From positions 806,001-870,000 of the forward strand of contig NZ_AZUK01000001.1 in assembly GCF_000527035.1 (NCBI RefSeq): a stretch of DNA of 64,000 nucleotides, given 5' to 3'. Below, piece by piece: positions 28,598 to 36,358 of the stretch. This DNA comes from Tolumonas lignilytica. Lineage in GTDB: Bacteria; Pseudomonadota; Gammaproteobacteria; Enterobacterales; Aeromonadaceae. Position 1 is the first letter of the stretch, and each line of letters begins with the position of its first letter. The notes under the pieces were generated by a model that saw only the letters and a program-made list of their open reading frames with translations, was not told where the DNA came from and searched no databases. A program made the position numbers and the translations under genes.

Positions 28598-29200
28598 CAT
28601 CATCATGGCAATATGTTGTTGCAGCAATATATCGAAATCGAGCCGAAAGCAGGCCAGTTCGGGAACCGCTAATGCTTCATTCATCATCGGCGACATATGA
28701 CAAATATGCCAGCATCCCACCAATGTCACTAACAATTGCATCAGCCACAGCACTGCCGCATCCGGTGTATAACCATGTTCACTCACCAGCGTGACCACAC
28801 AGGGTTCAAGTAACTGCAGCACGGTTAATTTGAACGATCTCGCCTCTGCCACGGTGAGTGGACGTTCCAGCACGGTCGTCAAAATAGCGCTGAGCCGACA
28901 AAATAACGGGCGTGAAGACAATAAGGCTGACAAACCGGCCGCATCCTGTTTCTGCAAGCACACTTGCAGCTCCGGCACAATATCTGTCAGCTGGCGTTTA
29001 TATATCTCAAGAAAAATCAATTCCTTGCATCTAAAATAACGATAGAGTGCCGTTTTGGTGATACCAACGTCGGCAGCGATCACATTCAGATTGCACGCCT
29101 CATACACATTTTTAGCAAACATGCTTTCGGCTGCCGATAAGATACTGTTCAGCCGCTGATTTTTTTCTTCGTGACTGCGGGCACGTTGATAATTTCGCAT
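28586..29200 (-). CDS. TetR/AcrR-family regulator
   Basis: N-terminal helix-turn-helix (LNSILSAAESMFAKNVYEACNLNVIAADVGITKTALYRYFRCKELIFLEIYKRQL) followed by a helical ligand-binding region with no recognisable subfamily mark. I set the start at ATG 29200 (MRNYQRARSHEEKNQ, 204 residues); in-frame ATGs at 29224 and upstream are possible and none has a strong ribosome site. It is divergent from the AfsA-like operon, the arrangement of butyrolactone receptors such as ScbR beside ScbA, but its ligand is unknown. Its composition looks like the chromosome rather than the AT-rich operon. Confidence 0.82.
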   Translation of the reverse strand: MRNYQRARSHEEKNQRLNSILSAAESMFAKNVYEACNLNVIAADVGITKTALYRYFRCKELIFLEIYKRQLTDIVPELQVCLQKQDAAGLSALLSSRPLFCRLSAILTTVLERPLTVAEARSFKLTVLQLLEPCVVTLVSEHGYTPDAAVLWLMQLLVTLVGCWHICHMSPMMNEALAVPELACFRLDFDILLQQHIAMMMQGR

Positions 29201-29222
29201 AGGTAATGATCTAAAACTAAAC

Positions 29223-29238
29223 ATACTCAGCATAGTAT
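29223..29238. promoter_or_regulatory. Small inverted repeat before tetR
   Basis: ATACT-CAGCAT-AGTAT has five-base arms just upstream of the chosen tetR start, within the divergent intergenic region. It could be a regulator operator; the short arms make chance quite possible. Confidence 0.25.
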
Positions 29239-29407
29239 CAATAATGACTAGCCAATCTCTTCCGAACACATCAAAAACTACACTAATTTACCTCGCTTGA
29301 TATTGCATTTAACTATTGCTGTATACGGAATAGATCGTTTCTGAAACACCATCCCAGAAGTTCACTAGATTGAAATATACCCGTAAAGAATACTTCATTT
29401 GGAGCTA

Positions 29408-29436
29408 TTGACACAATAAGATACCAAGGGTAACTT
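29408..29436 (+). promoter_or_regulatory. Sigma-70 promoter of the AfsA-like operon
   Basis: A consensus -35 TTGACA (29408-29413), 17 spacer bases and a partial -10 TAACTT (29431-29436). The start point would be near 29443, about 53 bases before the ATG. Confidence 0.55.
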
Positions 29437-29495
29437 ATATTTGTTTGAGCACCTAATGACACCGAGCACGGGATAATAAATAAACGGGAGCTGTA

Positions 29496-30242
29496 ATGAA
29501 AATCACATATGTTGTCGGAGAGATGTTTTCTAACTGCGATCAGCTTGATAATTTTATGTGTTTTAAAAATTGGTATCAGTTACACAGCGAAAAACATATT
29601 GAAGACGTGGTATTTTTACCAGGTCAGGGTTTAACTCTTCCACAAAGAAATTTAATTACCGCCACCTGTAAAAAAGATTATGCAAGAATACTAATAAATG
29701 ATCTCCCTATGGCCAGGAAGTCGTTATCGCATAAACAAAATCACATAAACACATTAATTACTGAACCTGTTAAAGTTAATGATAATGTCTATATTTCAGA
29801 TTTAATCATTCAGCACAACAATGAATTAACTCTTGACCACACGACAGGAATACATATTCAGGGAATGATTTTTCTTGAAGCAACCCGACAAATGGCATCG
29901 GCAGTTACTGAACTCTATATGGCAAAAGAAAAGCAATCCTTTGCTATAAATAATATATATGCAGATTATATGTCATTTGCTTTTCCTGTAGAAACAAAAA
30001 TATCATTAACAATATCAAAAACAGAAAAAGACTCTGAGTATGTGGTTGAACTATCTTTCTTTCAGTCAGATAAATTGGTGGTCAAGACAGGAGGAAGATT
30101 CACTTCTGTAGATAAAGATGAACTATCAAAAAAAGAAATGAGACTGGCAAACTTGTTCATGACCAAACATAACAAAACACAGAACAAAACAATAAATAAA
30201 TTCATAATTAACAATGAAGAGAGCACGGAGATAACCATATGA
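29496..30242 (+). CDS. AfsA/ScbA-like hotdog-fold protein
   Basis: Carries one AfsA (A-factor synthase) repeat, about residues 78-205: LSHKQNHINTLIT with the HK pair at 79-80, LTLDHTTGIHIQGMIFLEATRQMA with D114-H115, E128 and R131, then IYADYMSFAFPVE and a beta-rich end. AfsA joins dihydroxyacetone phosphate to a beta-ketoacyl-ACP to begin gamma-butyrolactone synthesis. Streptomyces members usually have two repeats and ~300 residues; here the first ~75 residues show no clear second repeat. 248 residues. GGGAG precedes the ATG and the stop overlaps the next gene (ATGA). Strongly AT-rich. Substrate and product are inferred only. Confidence 0.72.
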   Translation: MKITYVVGEMFSNCDQLDNFMCFKNWYQLHSEKHIEDVVFLPGQGLTLPQRNLITATCKKDYARILINDLPMARKSLSHKQNHINTLITEPVKVNDNVYISDLIIQHNNELTLDHTTGIHIQGMIFLEATRQMASAVTELYMAKEKQSFAINNIYADYMSFAFPVETKISLTISKTEKDSEYVVELSFFQSDKLVVKTGGRFTSVDKDELSKKEMRLANLFMTKHNKTQNKTINKFIINNEESTEITI

Positions 30243-30781
30243 GAATTTTAATAGCAATTATAGCAGTAATAATATCGCTGCATTCTTTTGCCGGAGAGCT
30301 GTACGATCAACTTAGTGGGAAGTCACCTAAAAAAGTGGTTTTTGCCTTGTTTGACAAAGAGAATTTTGGTGCAAGTGATGTAGCAGATTTAGATAAATTG
30401 TGGCTTGAATATAATTTCAGTGAAAATGATATTGTCAAATATTTCGATGAGTATCAAAAGAAAAACAATAAAAACATATATTCATATCAAGAAGTCATTC
30501 TATGGCATACCAATGAAGATTTAATCCCAGCAAGCACATCTGATGAAGACTTCAGACAAGTAGCAGCGTTATTTCATGAAAAGTCTAGTTTATTTCATGG
30601 TTCAGTTCGTTTAATTGGTGGCTTTTTGGATAATGATAAAGAATACCGGCATGGTATATGCCGCTGGACAGCACCGAATACATTCCTAATGCTATACGTG
30701 GTTAAACTAGCCAGAGCACCTTATTTAGGGGATTACTTCCCCAAAGATGGCGGTTCAATGTTATATCAAACTTTACATTGA
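30239..30781 (+). CDS. Small secreted protein of unknown function
   Basis: I do not recognise this family. The first 18-19 residues (MRILIAIIAVIISLHSFAG) form a clear signal peptide, probably cut after SFA. The mature part, about 160 residues, is charged and without membrane helices, with DEYQKKNNKNIYSYQEVILWHTNEDLIPASTSDEDFRQVAALFHEK in the middle and only one cysteine (GICRW). It is translationally coupled to the AfsA-like gene and shares its AT-rich composition, so it probably acts in the same, here periplasmic, process. Confidence 0.7.
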   Translation: MRILIAIIAVIISLHSFAGELYDQLSGKSPKKVVFALFDKENFGASDVADLDKLWLEYNFSENDIVKYFDEYQKKNNKNIYSYQEVILWHTNEDLIPASTSDEDFRQVAALFHEKSSLFHGSVRLIGGFLDNDKEYRHGICRWTAPNTFLMLYVVKLARAPYLGDYFPKDGGSMLYQTLH

Positions 30782-30793
30782 GATTATTTAACC

Positions 30794-31468
30794 ATGCACA
30801 GAATTAAACTGATCGCCATCGATATTGACGGGGTTGTACTAAAAGATACTTATAGCCCCGTGTTAAAAAAAGTTATTGAGAAATACAATGGGGTCTACAC
30901 TAGAGAATTAGAACGAAATGCCTTTTCAAGAAATAGAAAAGAAGCAGCCATGTATATAGCCAACGCCTTAAATATTAAACTAACCCCAACACAACTTATC
31001 GGTGAATATTTCAAAGAACGAGAAGAGTACATGACCACGCATGAAAGTGGCATAGAAGTTGGAGCCGTTGATTTTTTAAGAGACATTCAAGAGCTGAATA
31101 CTGATATCATATTTTATGGCGGGTTATCAGAATCAGAGTTGCATCATGATATAAAACCATGCATGAAATATGTTAATGAATATATCTGCACCAATGATTT
31201 CAGACCTGGAATAAATGAAATTTCCAAAATGTATGGTGTTCAACCATCAGATGTTTTGTTCATAGATGATGTTGCTTTTTTTGCTGAAAATGCAAAAAAA
31301 ACAAATGCCCTGTTTATCGGCGTACCCAGCCATTTTCCATTTAGCTACCAAAAAGAAGAAATGCATCATCTTGGTGTGCAATACATGGTCGATTCCATTT
31401 CATCTATCTCAGTTGAGATGATCCGTGATATCGACAAAAATGGACAATGCTTCAGGAATACCCTATGA
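30794..31468 (+). CDS. HAD-superfamily hydrolase 1 of the AfsA-like operon
   Basis: HAD fold with motif I IDIDGVV (D10, D12) and motif IV VLFIDDVAFF (D158, D159). The motif II position reads YGGLS and the motif III lysine appears replaced by arginine (DFRPGIN, R137), so catalysis may be altered. 224 residues. It begins 12 bases after the secreted protein and overlaps the second HAD gene by four bases. In butyrolactone synthesis a phosphatase must remove the phosphate brought in with dihydroxyacetone phosphate; this is one candidate, by inference from context. Confidence 0.72.
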   Translation: MHRIKLIAIDIDGVVLKDTYSPVLKKVIEKYNGVYTRELERNAFSRNRKEAAMYIANALNIKLTPTQLIGEYFKEREEYMTTHESGIEVGAVDFLRDIQELNTDIIFYGGLSESELHHDIKPCMKYVNEYICTNDFRPGINEISKMYGVQPSDVLFIDDVAFFAENAKKTNALFIGVPSHFPFSYQKEEMHHLGVQYMVDSISSISVEMIRDIDKNGQCFRNTL

Positions 31469-32103
31469 AAAAATGCCTGTTACTGGACTTCGACGGTGTG
31501 ATCAGCCGGAGCAGTACTGCTGATATCATGAACGCAACATACGCCTTTATATCTGAATACAAAGACATCAATCGAATTTTATTTGATGAATTATTTAAGG
31601 CTTTAGTTCCGTTCCCTTTATTTGAAAGTGTTAATTTTTTCATGTCTTCGATAGGTTTAGAAGACAAGAAAGAATTGCTGTTGTTAAAAATAAAAGAAAT
31701 AACCCATGATACCAGCGAGTTTGAATCTTTAGTTGCTGAATGGAGTAAACTCGGATTTATCATTAAAATATATTCATCATCTCGCCATTATGGTGACAAT
31801 AACTCGCCCTTTACCACGCAGTTACCAGAAGATATTTTTATTAAAACCGATTCCCACTCAAAAATAGATCCAAACTCATTTCGGAATATAGCTGCCAATT
31901 TAGATGTATCGCCAGAAAACATTGTTTATATCGATGACTGTCCGATGGCTGTTTGCGTGGCCAGAAGTATTGGCATTAAAGCCATTATGTTCATAAACAA
32001 CGTTTATACAATGAGTGATTTCAAAAAAACATTAAACTATAACTGTAAAAGCATTACCTCACTCTCACAATTAACTCCTTTATTATTTGTTAACAAATTC
32101 TGA
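31465..32103 (+). CDS. HAD-superfamily phosphatase 2 of the AfsA-like operon
   Basis: Complete HAD motif set: LLDFDGVIS (nucleophile D8, acid/base D10), motif II IYSSSRH (S104-S106), motif III HSKIDPNSF (K133) and motif IV IVYIDDCPMAV (D157, D158). ATG 31465 is chosen because it overlaps the upstream stop as ATGA and has AGGA eight bases before it; an in-frame start at 31447 lies inside the previous gene. 212 residues. With an intact active site it is the better candidate phosphatase of the two. Confidence 0.75.
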   Translation: MKKCLLLDFDGVISRSSTADIMNATYAFISEYKDINRILFDELFKALVPFPLFESVNFFMSSIGLEDKKELLLLKIKEITHDTSEFESLVAEWSKLGFIIKIYSSSRHYGDNNSPFTTQLPEDIFIKTDSHSKIDPNSFRNIAANLDVSPENIVYIDDCPMAVCVARSIGIKAIMFINNVYTMSDFKKTLNYNCKSITSLSQLTPLLFVNKF

Positions 32104-32113
32104 GATATCAATC

Positions 32114-33124
32114 ATGCAAAATAAAGCGTTTGTCACGGGTGCCACTGGGCACTTAGGTTCAGCTTTGACCCAGAGTTTATCAGCTCAGGGTTATCAAGTC
32201 ACCGCAGGTGTCAGAGATATTACCAAAGCAAAATTGAATAATAATATTGCAGGTAAGATAACGCACGCAGACCTACTCAAACCAGAAACGCTGTCTGCAG
32301 CAATGGATGGTTCCAATATCGTCTTTCAGGTAGCTGCCAATTTTTCGCACTGGTCAAAAAACTCACAGAGAGACATCATTCAGGCTAACAGCAACATGGT
32401 AAAAAATATTTTTGATGCTGCACATGATACTTCGGTAAAAAAAATAATCTTTGTCAGTTCAACAGGTACATTGGCCAGAAATACGACTGGCGAGATAATC
32501 CCACCAAATTCATGGTGTGAAAACACTTATGGCAACCCTTATTTTCAATCAAAGATAGAAACGGAACGTTTAGCTTGGTCATTAGCAGAAAAATATAATA
32601 TCGAAATGGTAAGTGTTTTACCATCAGCCATGATTAACAGTGATCTCTCGCACAACACACCAACGACACGTTTCCTGCAATCCATCTTTAAAGGTGAACT
32701 GCTACTCGATTTAGAATTCAATTTTAATCTGGTACACGTAAATGATGTCAGCGATGCCATCGCCAGAGCTGGTTATGCCGGTAAACCATCACAACGTTAT
32801 ATCCTGGCTAATCCTCAGGGGCTAAGCATCAATGATATCACCCGGTTGGCACAGCAATATAATTCAGCTGTAAAATTACCACGCCGAGTCGGAAAAAAAG
32901 TTTTACTTTTTATCGCTACGCTGGCTGAATTGAGCAAGTATTTTAATATTGAACCTAAACTACTGAAGAGTCAGATTCATTTTTATTTTAATCAGAAAGA
33001 AAATTATGATATTTCACTTTCCAGCGAACATCTTAATTTTTCGCCTCGTCCTATGACAGCATGTCTGCATGAATATTTTTCTGCTCTGTCCTCCTTTGAC
33101 CCATTTTTAATACAAGAGCTGTAA
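32114..33124 (+). CDS. NAD(P)-dependent extended SDR reductase/epimerase
   Basis: Rossmann dinucleotide site VTGATGHLG (residues 7-15), serine/threonine block FVSSTGT (113-118) and catalytic YxxxK at Y143-K147 (PYFQSK). It resembles dihydroflavonol-4-reductase/3-beta-HSD-like extended SDRs. The start at ATG 32114 gives 336 residues; an upstream in-frame start at 32087 overlaps the previous gene. Last gene of the AT-rich operon, ten bases after HAD 2. A ketone or enone reduction of the AfsA-like product would fit, by inference. Confidence 0.78.
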   Translation: MQNKAFVTGATGHLGSALTQSLSAQGYQVTAGVRDITKAKLNNNIAGKITHADLLKPETLSAAMDGSNIVFQVAANFSHWSKNSQRDIIQANSNMVKNIFDAAHDTSVKKIIFVSSTGTLARNTTGEIIPPNSWCENTYGNPYFQSKIETERLAWSLAEKYNIEMVSVLPSAMINSDLSHNTPTTRFLQSIFKGELLLDLEFNFNLVHVNDVSDAIARAGYAGKPSQRYILANPQGLSINDITRLAQQYNSAVKLPRRVGKKVLLFIATLAELSKYFNIEPKLLKSQIHFYFNQKENYDISLSSEHLNFSPRPMTACLHEYFSALSSFDPFLIQEL

Positions 33125-33278
33125 TCAAAAAACGCGACCGTAGATCCTACTGGTGAAACTGATATGCTGACCATAATCTGAAAACTCAGTCATGATGAAA
33201 ATGCCAGAAGATGATTCAATCATGCTGCACATTGAATTACTCTACAGCATTGTCATCCGCATATAATCAGGGAACAGC

Positions 33279-34295
33279 ATGACCATCCGTATCGCCATCA
33301 ATGGCTTTGGCCGCATAGGCCGGAGTGTCTTACGCGCATTGTATGAATCAGGACGCCGTGCCGAAATCAAAGTCGTTGCCATTAACGAACTGGCTGAAGC
33401 TGAAGGCATGGCACACCTGCTGAAATATGACTCGACGCATGGCCGATTTGACTGGGAAGTACGGCAGGAACGGGATGTGCTCTATGTCGGTGATGATGCG
33501 ATCCGTCTGTTGCATCAGAATGCGATCCAGCAACTGCCGTGGGGCGAACTGAGTGTCGATATTGTGCTGGATTGCAGCGGCATCTACGGCAAACGCGCGG
33601 ATGGTGAATTGCATCTGGCAGCGGGCGCCAAGAAAGTGTTGTTCTCGCATCCTGGCAGCAGCGATCTAGATGCCACGGTGATCTACGGCGTCAATCATCA
33701 ACAGTTACAGCAGGCGCATCGTATCGTCTCTAACGGTTCCTGCACCACGAATTGCATTATTCCTATTATCAAATTGCTTGATGATGCGTTTGGGATCGAA
33801 TCCGGCACCGTCACTACTATTCATGCCTCGATGAATGACCAGCAGGTGATTGATGCTTATCACCCGGATCTGCGCCGCACTCGTGCCGCCAGCCAGTCGA
33901 TCATTCCGGTCGACACCAAACTTGCCGCAGGCATCACCCGTATCTTCCCGAAATTCTGTGATCGCTTTGAAGCCATCTCCGTGCGCGTGCCCACTGTTAA
34001 CGTAACGGCAATTGATTTAAGTGTCACCGTGACGCATCCGGTCAGCGTCCTAGATGTCAACGATGTCTTACAACGCGCCGCCCACGGCAATTTTCGCAGT
34101 ATTGTCGATTACACCGAACTGCCGCTGGTCTCCATTGATTTCAACCACGATCCGCACAGTGCCATTGTCGACGGCACACAAACCCGCGTCAGTGGTAAAC
34201 ACCTGATCAAAACACTGGTCTGGTGCGATAACGAATGGGGTTTCGCCAACCGTATGCTGGATACCACGCTGGCGATGGTGAACAGCGGGCTCTGA
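33279..34295 (+). CDS. epd: D-erythrose-4-phosphate dehydrogenase
   Basis: GAPDH-like enzyme that oxidises erythrose 4-phosphate to 4-phosphoerythronate, the first step of the DXP-dependent pyridoxal phosphate route. NAD-binding [24 protein letters not shown], active-site [15 protein letters not shown] (nucleophile C155) and [16 protein letters not shown] are present. The text matches E. coli Epd rather than GapA (for example [21 protein letters not shown]). 338 residues. It stands alone, without the usual pgk-fba neighbours. pdxA, the later PLP-pathway gene, is also in this window at 59101. Confidence 0.94.
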   Translation: MTIRIAINGFGRIGRSVLRALYESGRRAEIKVVAINELAEAEGMAHLLKYDSTHGRFDWEVRQERDVLYVGDDAIRLLHQNAIQQLPWGELSVDIVLDCSGIYGKRADGELHLAAGAKKVLFSHPGSSDLDATVIYGVNHQQLQQAHRIVSNGSCTTNCIIPIIKLLDDAFGIESGTVTTIHASMNDQQVIDAYHPDLRRTRAASQSIIPVDTKLAAGITRIFPKFCDRFEAISVRVPTVNVTAIDLSVTVTHPVSVLDVNDVLQRAAHGNFRSIVDYTELPLVSIDFNHDPHSAIVDGTQTRVSGKHLIKTLVWCDNEWGFANRMLDTTLAMVNSGL

Positions 34296-34326
34296 GCGTG
34301 CTGAAAAACAGAGCAGGAAACCGCGA

Positions 34327-34361
34327 AAACCATCAGCCAGCTTTGCACTGACTGATGGTTT
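34327..34361 (+). terminator. Hairpin after epd
   Basis: AAACCATCAG and CTGATGGTTT form a perfect ten-base stem with a 15-base loop that itself can partly pair, followed by CATTAAATTTTC. It lies between convergent epd and hxpA; on the minus strand GGTTTTCGCGG follows. Confidence 0.7.
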
Positions 34362-34379
34362 CATTAAATTTTCATCGGC

Positions 34380-35042
34380 TTATTGATTAACGAGAGATAT
34401 CGAATATTCGCTATTCGGCTCCGCGTCCACCCTGACGCCGGCCAGTGACGTTAAAATCAAATCGACTTGATCCATCCCCGCTGCCTCTGCCGGCGCATTC
34501 ACGGCAATGACCTTACAACCGGCAGCCAGGCCCGACAAAACACCGGCTGGCGCGTCTTCAACCACCACACATTCTTCCGGTTTCAACCCTAACCGTTGCG
34601 CGCCTAACAGATAAGGATCGGGATTCGGTTTGCCACGTGCAACTAATTCTGCAGTGATAAAGATTTCTGGTGTCGCCAGTTCACCAGCCGCATGTCGTGC
34701 ATGAGCAACCGGCACAGAACCGGAGGTAACGATAGCCCAAGGCACCGACAATTCATTTAAGCGATGCAGCAGTTCGGCGGCCCCCGGTAACGCCGAGATA
34801 CCAACGGTATCTTCCGCTTCCGCTTTTTCCAGCAACTTGAATTGCTGCTGAATGCTCTCTTCGCTTTCTCCCGGCATGAAATGGCGCAGCGAAGTAATCG
34901 CCTGCTTGCCGTGAATAAATCCAAGAACCTCTTCCTGATCCAAATCCCGGCTCTGGGCCCAGTTTGACCAGGCCCGCTCTACGGCCGGTAATGAATCAAC
35001 CAGCGTGCCATCCAAATCAAAGAGAAAACCTTTACATTTCAT
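34380..35042 (-). CDS. hxpA: HAD-family hexitol/sugar phosphatase HxpA (YfbT)
   Basis: Sugar-phosphate phosphatase of the HAD-IA class. KGFLFDLDGTLVDSLPAVERAWSNWA (nucleophile D9, acid D11), FIHGKQAITSLRHFMPGESE, WAIVTSGSVPVAHARH (motif II), ARGKPNPDPYLLGA (motif III Lys) and VVVEDAPAGVLSGLAAGCKVIAVNAPA (motif IV) all match E. coli HxpA closely. 220 residues. Probably cotranscribed behind the small gene at 35102-35287. Confidence 0.9.
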   Translation of the reverse strand: MKCKGFLFDLDGTLVDSLPAVERAWSNWAQSRDLDQEEVLGFIHGKQAITSLRHFMPGESEESIQQQFKLLEKAEAEDTVGISALPGAAELLHRLNELSVPWAIVTSGSVPVAHARHAAGELATPEIFITAELVARGKPNPDPYLLGAQRLGLKPEECVVVEDAPAGVLSGLAAGCKVIAVNAPAEAAGMDQVDLILTSLAGVRVDAEPNSEYSISLVNQ

Positions 35043-35101
35043 TCCGATAATCCTGCCTAGTGGGTATGTTCTGCACTCAGGCAGAACCTGATGAAAATAG
35101 A

Positions 35102-35287
35102 TTAATCCTGCTGTAACTCGTGGTATTTCGCCATCGCTTTCCTGTCATTGTCGGCATAGACCTGATGGCGGGCCATATAAAAACCCTGTTTCAATAATTG
35201 CTGAGTGATCTCTTCGCTGTAGGGCTCGCTCAGACAAATTTGTGTAACGACCCGATCCTTGATCAAAAATATAAATTTCTTAGTCAT
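35102..35287 (-). CDS. Small conserved-looking hypothetical protein
   Basis: 61 residues from ATG 35287 (MTKKFIFLIKDRVVTQICLSEPYSEEITQQLLKQGF), with a strong GGAGG ribosome site seven bases upstream that decides this start; an open frame runs up to 35332. No signal peptide or known motif. It sits 59 bases upstream of hxpA on the same strand and is divergent from the lysR gene across a palindrome. I do not recognise the family. Confidence 0.62.
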   Translation of the reverse strand: MTKKFIFLIKDRVVTQICLSEPYSEEITQQLLKQGFYMARHQVYADNDRKAMAKYHELQQD

Positions 35288-35332
35288 ATAACCTCCGGTT
35301 ACATTGCTTTCGTTATTCATCTTTGGCATCAA

Positions 35333-35346
35333 GGTTAGGCCTAACC
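35333..35346. promoter_or_regulatory. Perfect 14-bp palindrome, likely operator
   Basis: GGTTAGGCCTAACC is identical to its reverse complement. It lies between the divergent small-protein/hxpA unit and the lysR gene, 72 bases before the lysR start, where a LysR regulator would be expected to bind. Confidence 0.5.
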
Positions 35347-35418
35347 GATGTAGTGATTACAGCAGAGGTCTGGTATTCTTTAAAATGAATAATTATCCAT
35401 CAGTGATAACCAAACGGA

Positions 35419-36303
35419 ATGGAACTACGTCAGTTACGCGCTTTTGTGACTTTGGCGGATTGCCTCAATTTTACGGAAGCCGCTCAAAAGTTATTTATTA
35501 CCCAGCCTGCGCTGTCTAAACAGATCCATGCTTTGGAAGAAACGCTGGGCGGATTGTTGTTTACCCGCAATCGGCGGGGTGCTGAATTGACCCCTTTAGG
35601 AAAAGAACTGCACGAACAGACTCGTTCGTTACTACTGCAAGCCGATCAGTTAAAACGGCATGCACAACGGGTATTAAAAGGACAATCCGGCAAGCTGGCG
35701 ATCGGCATTGGGCTTTCCAGCCTGCGTCTGGCCTCGTCGTTTACCGCACAATTTCGCGCGTTGTATCCCGACGTCACGATCACCTTTCAGGACACCTCGT
35801 CTGTCCCGCTAATTGCGCAGTTATTGGCCGATCAATCGCAACTGGGGTTCCTGCGATTACCGATCGACCCGCCCTTGATCGCCCATAAATTACTCACTGA
35901 TCAACTGGTCTTGGCGGTAAACCGGCACCATTATCCCGGCCATGATGAAGCGGATTTCCTGCGTCAGTTGGAGCAATTACCGCTGCTGCGTTTAACGCCA
36001 ACGCAGGGACAACGCTTCAACCGACAGATTGATCAGTTTCTGGCTTTTCATCATTGTTATCCTGTGGTGGCACAGTACGCGGGCGATAATCAGACGTTGC
36101 TGGCCCTGGTCGCCGCCGGGCTGGGCGTCGCCATTGTGCCGCAGAGTGCGGTGTTTATTGCACCGGAAGAGGTAGATATCATTGCCTTATCGGGCGATTA
36201 CACCCAGTGGGATATCGGTATTGCCTGGAATCCGCATTACGATAACCCGATCCGCGATGCATTTATTCAGCTGGTATTACAGCGTGAGACGGATAAAACA
36301 TGA
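35419..36303 (+). CDS. LysR-family transcriptional regulator
   Basis: Winged helix-turn-helix MELRQLRAFVTLADCLNFTEAAQKLFITQPALSKQIHALEETLGGLLFTRNRRGAELTPLG, then a periplasmic-binding-like effector domain (about 90-290). 294 residues. It is divergent from the 61-residue gene and hxpA, so it may regulate them or itself. The effector cannot be read from the sequence. Confidence 0.9.
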   Translation: MELRQLRAFVTLADCLNFTEAAQKLFITQPALSKQIHALEETLGGLLFTRNRRGAELTPLGKELHEQTRSLLLQADQLKRHAQRVLKGQSGKLAIGIGLSSLRLASSFTAQFRALYPDVTITFQDTSSVPLIAQLLADQSQLGFLRLPIDPPLIAHKLLTDQLVLAVNRHHYPGHDEADFLRQLEQLPLLRLTPTQGQRFNRQIDQFLAFHHCYPVVAQYAGDNQTLLALVAAGLGVAIVPQSAVFIAPEEVDIIALSGDYTQWDIGIAWNPHYDNPIRDAFIQLVLQRETDKT

Positions 36304-36324
36304 CAGATAAAAACTGACGGACAT

Positions 36325-36347
36325 AAAAAAGGGCGCCTGATGCGCCC
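36325..36347 (-). terminator. Terminator of cysJIH
   Basis: GGGCGC (36331-36336) pairs with GCGCCC (36342-36347); the minus strand then runs into TTTTTTATG. It follows the cysH stop by 12 bases and separates convergent lysR. Confidence 0.88.
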
Positions 36348-36358
36348 TGATGAGTCAT

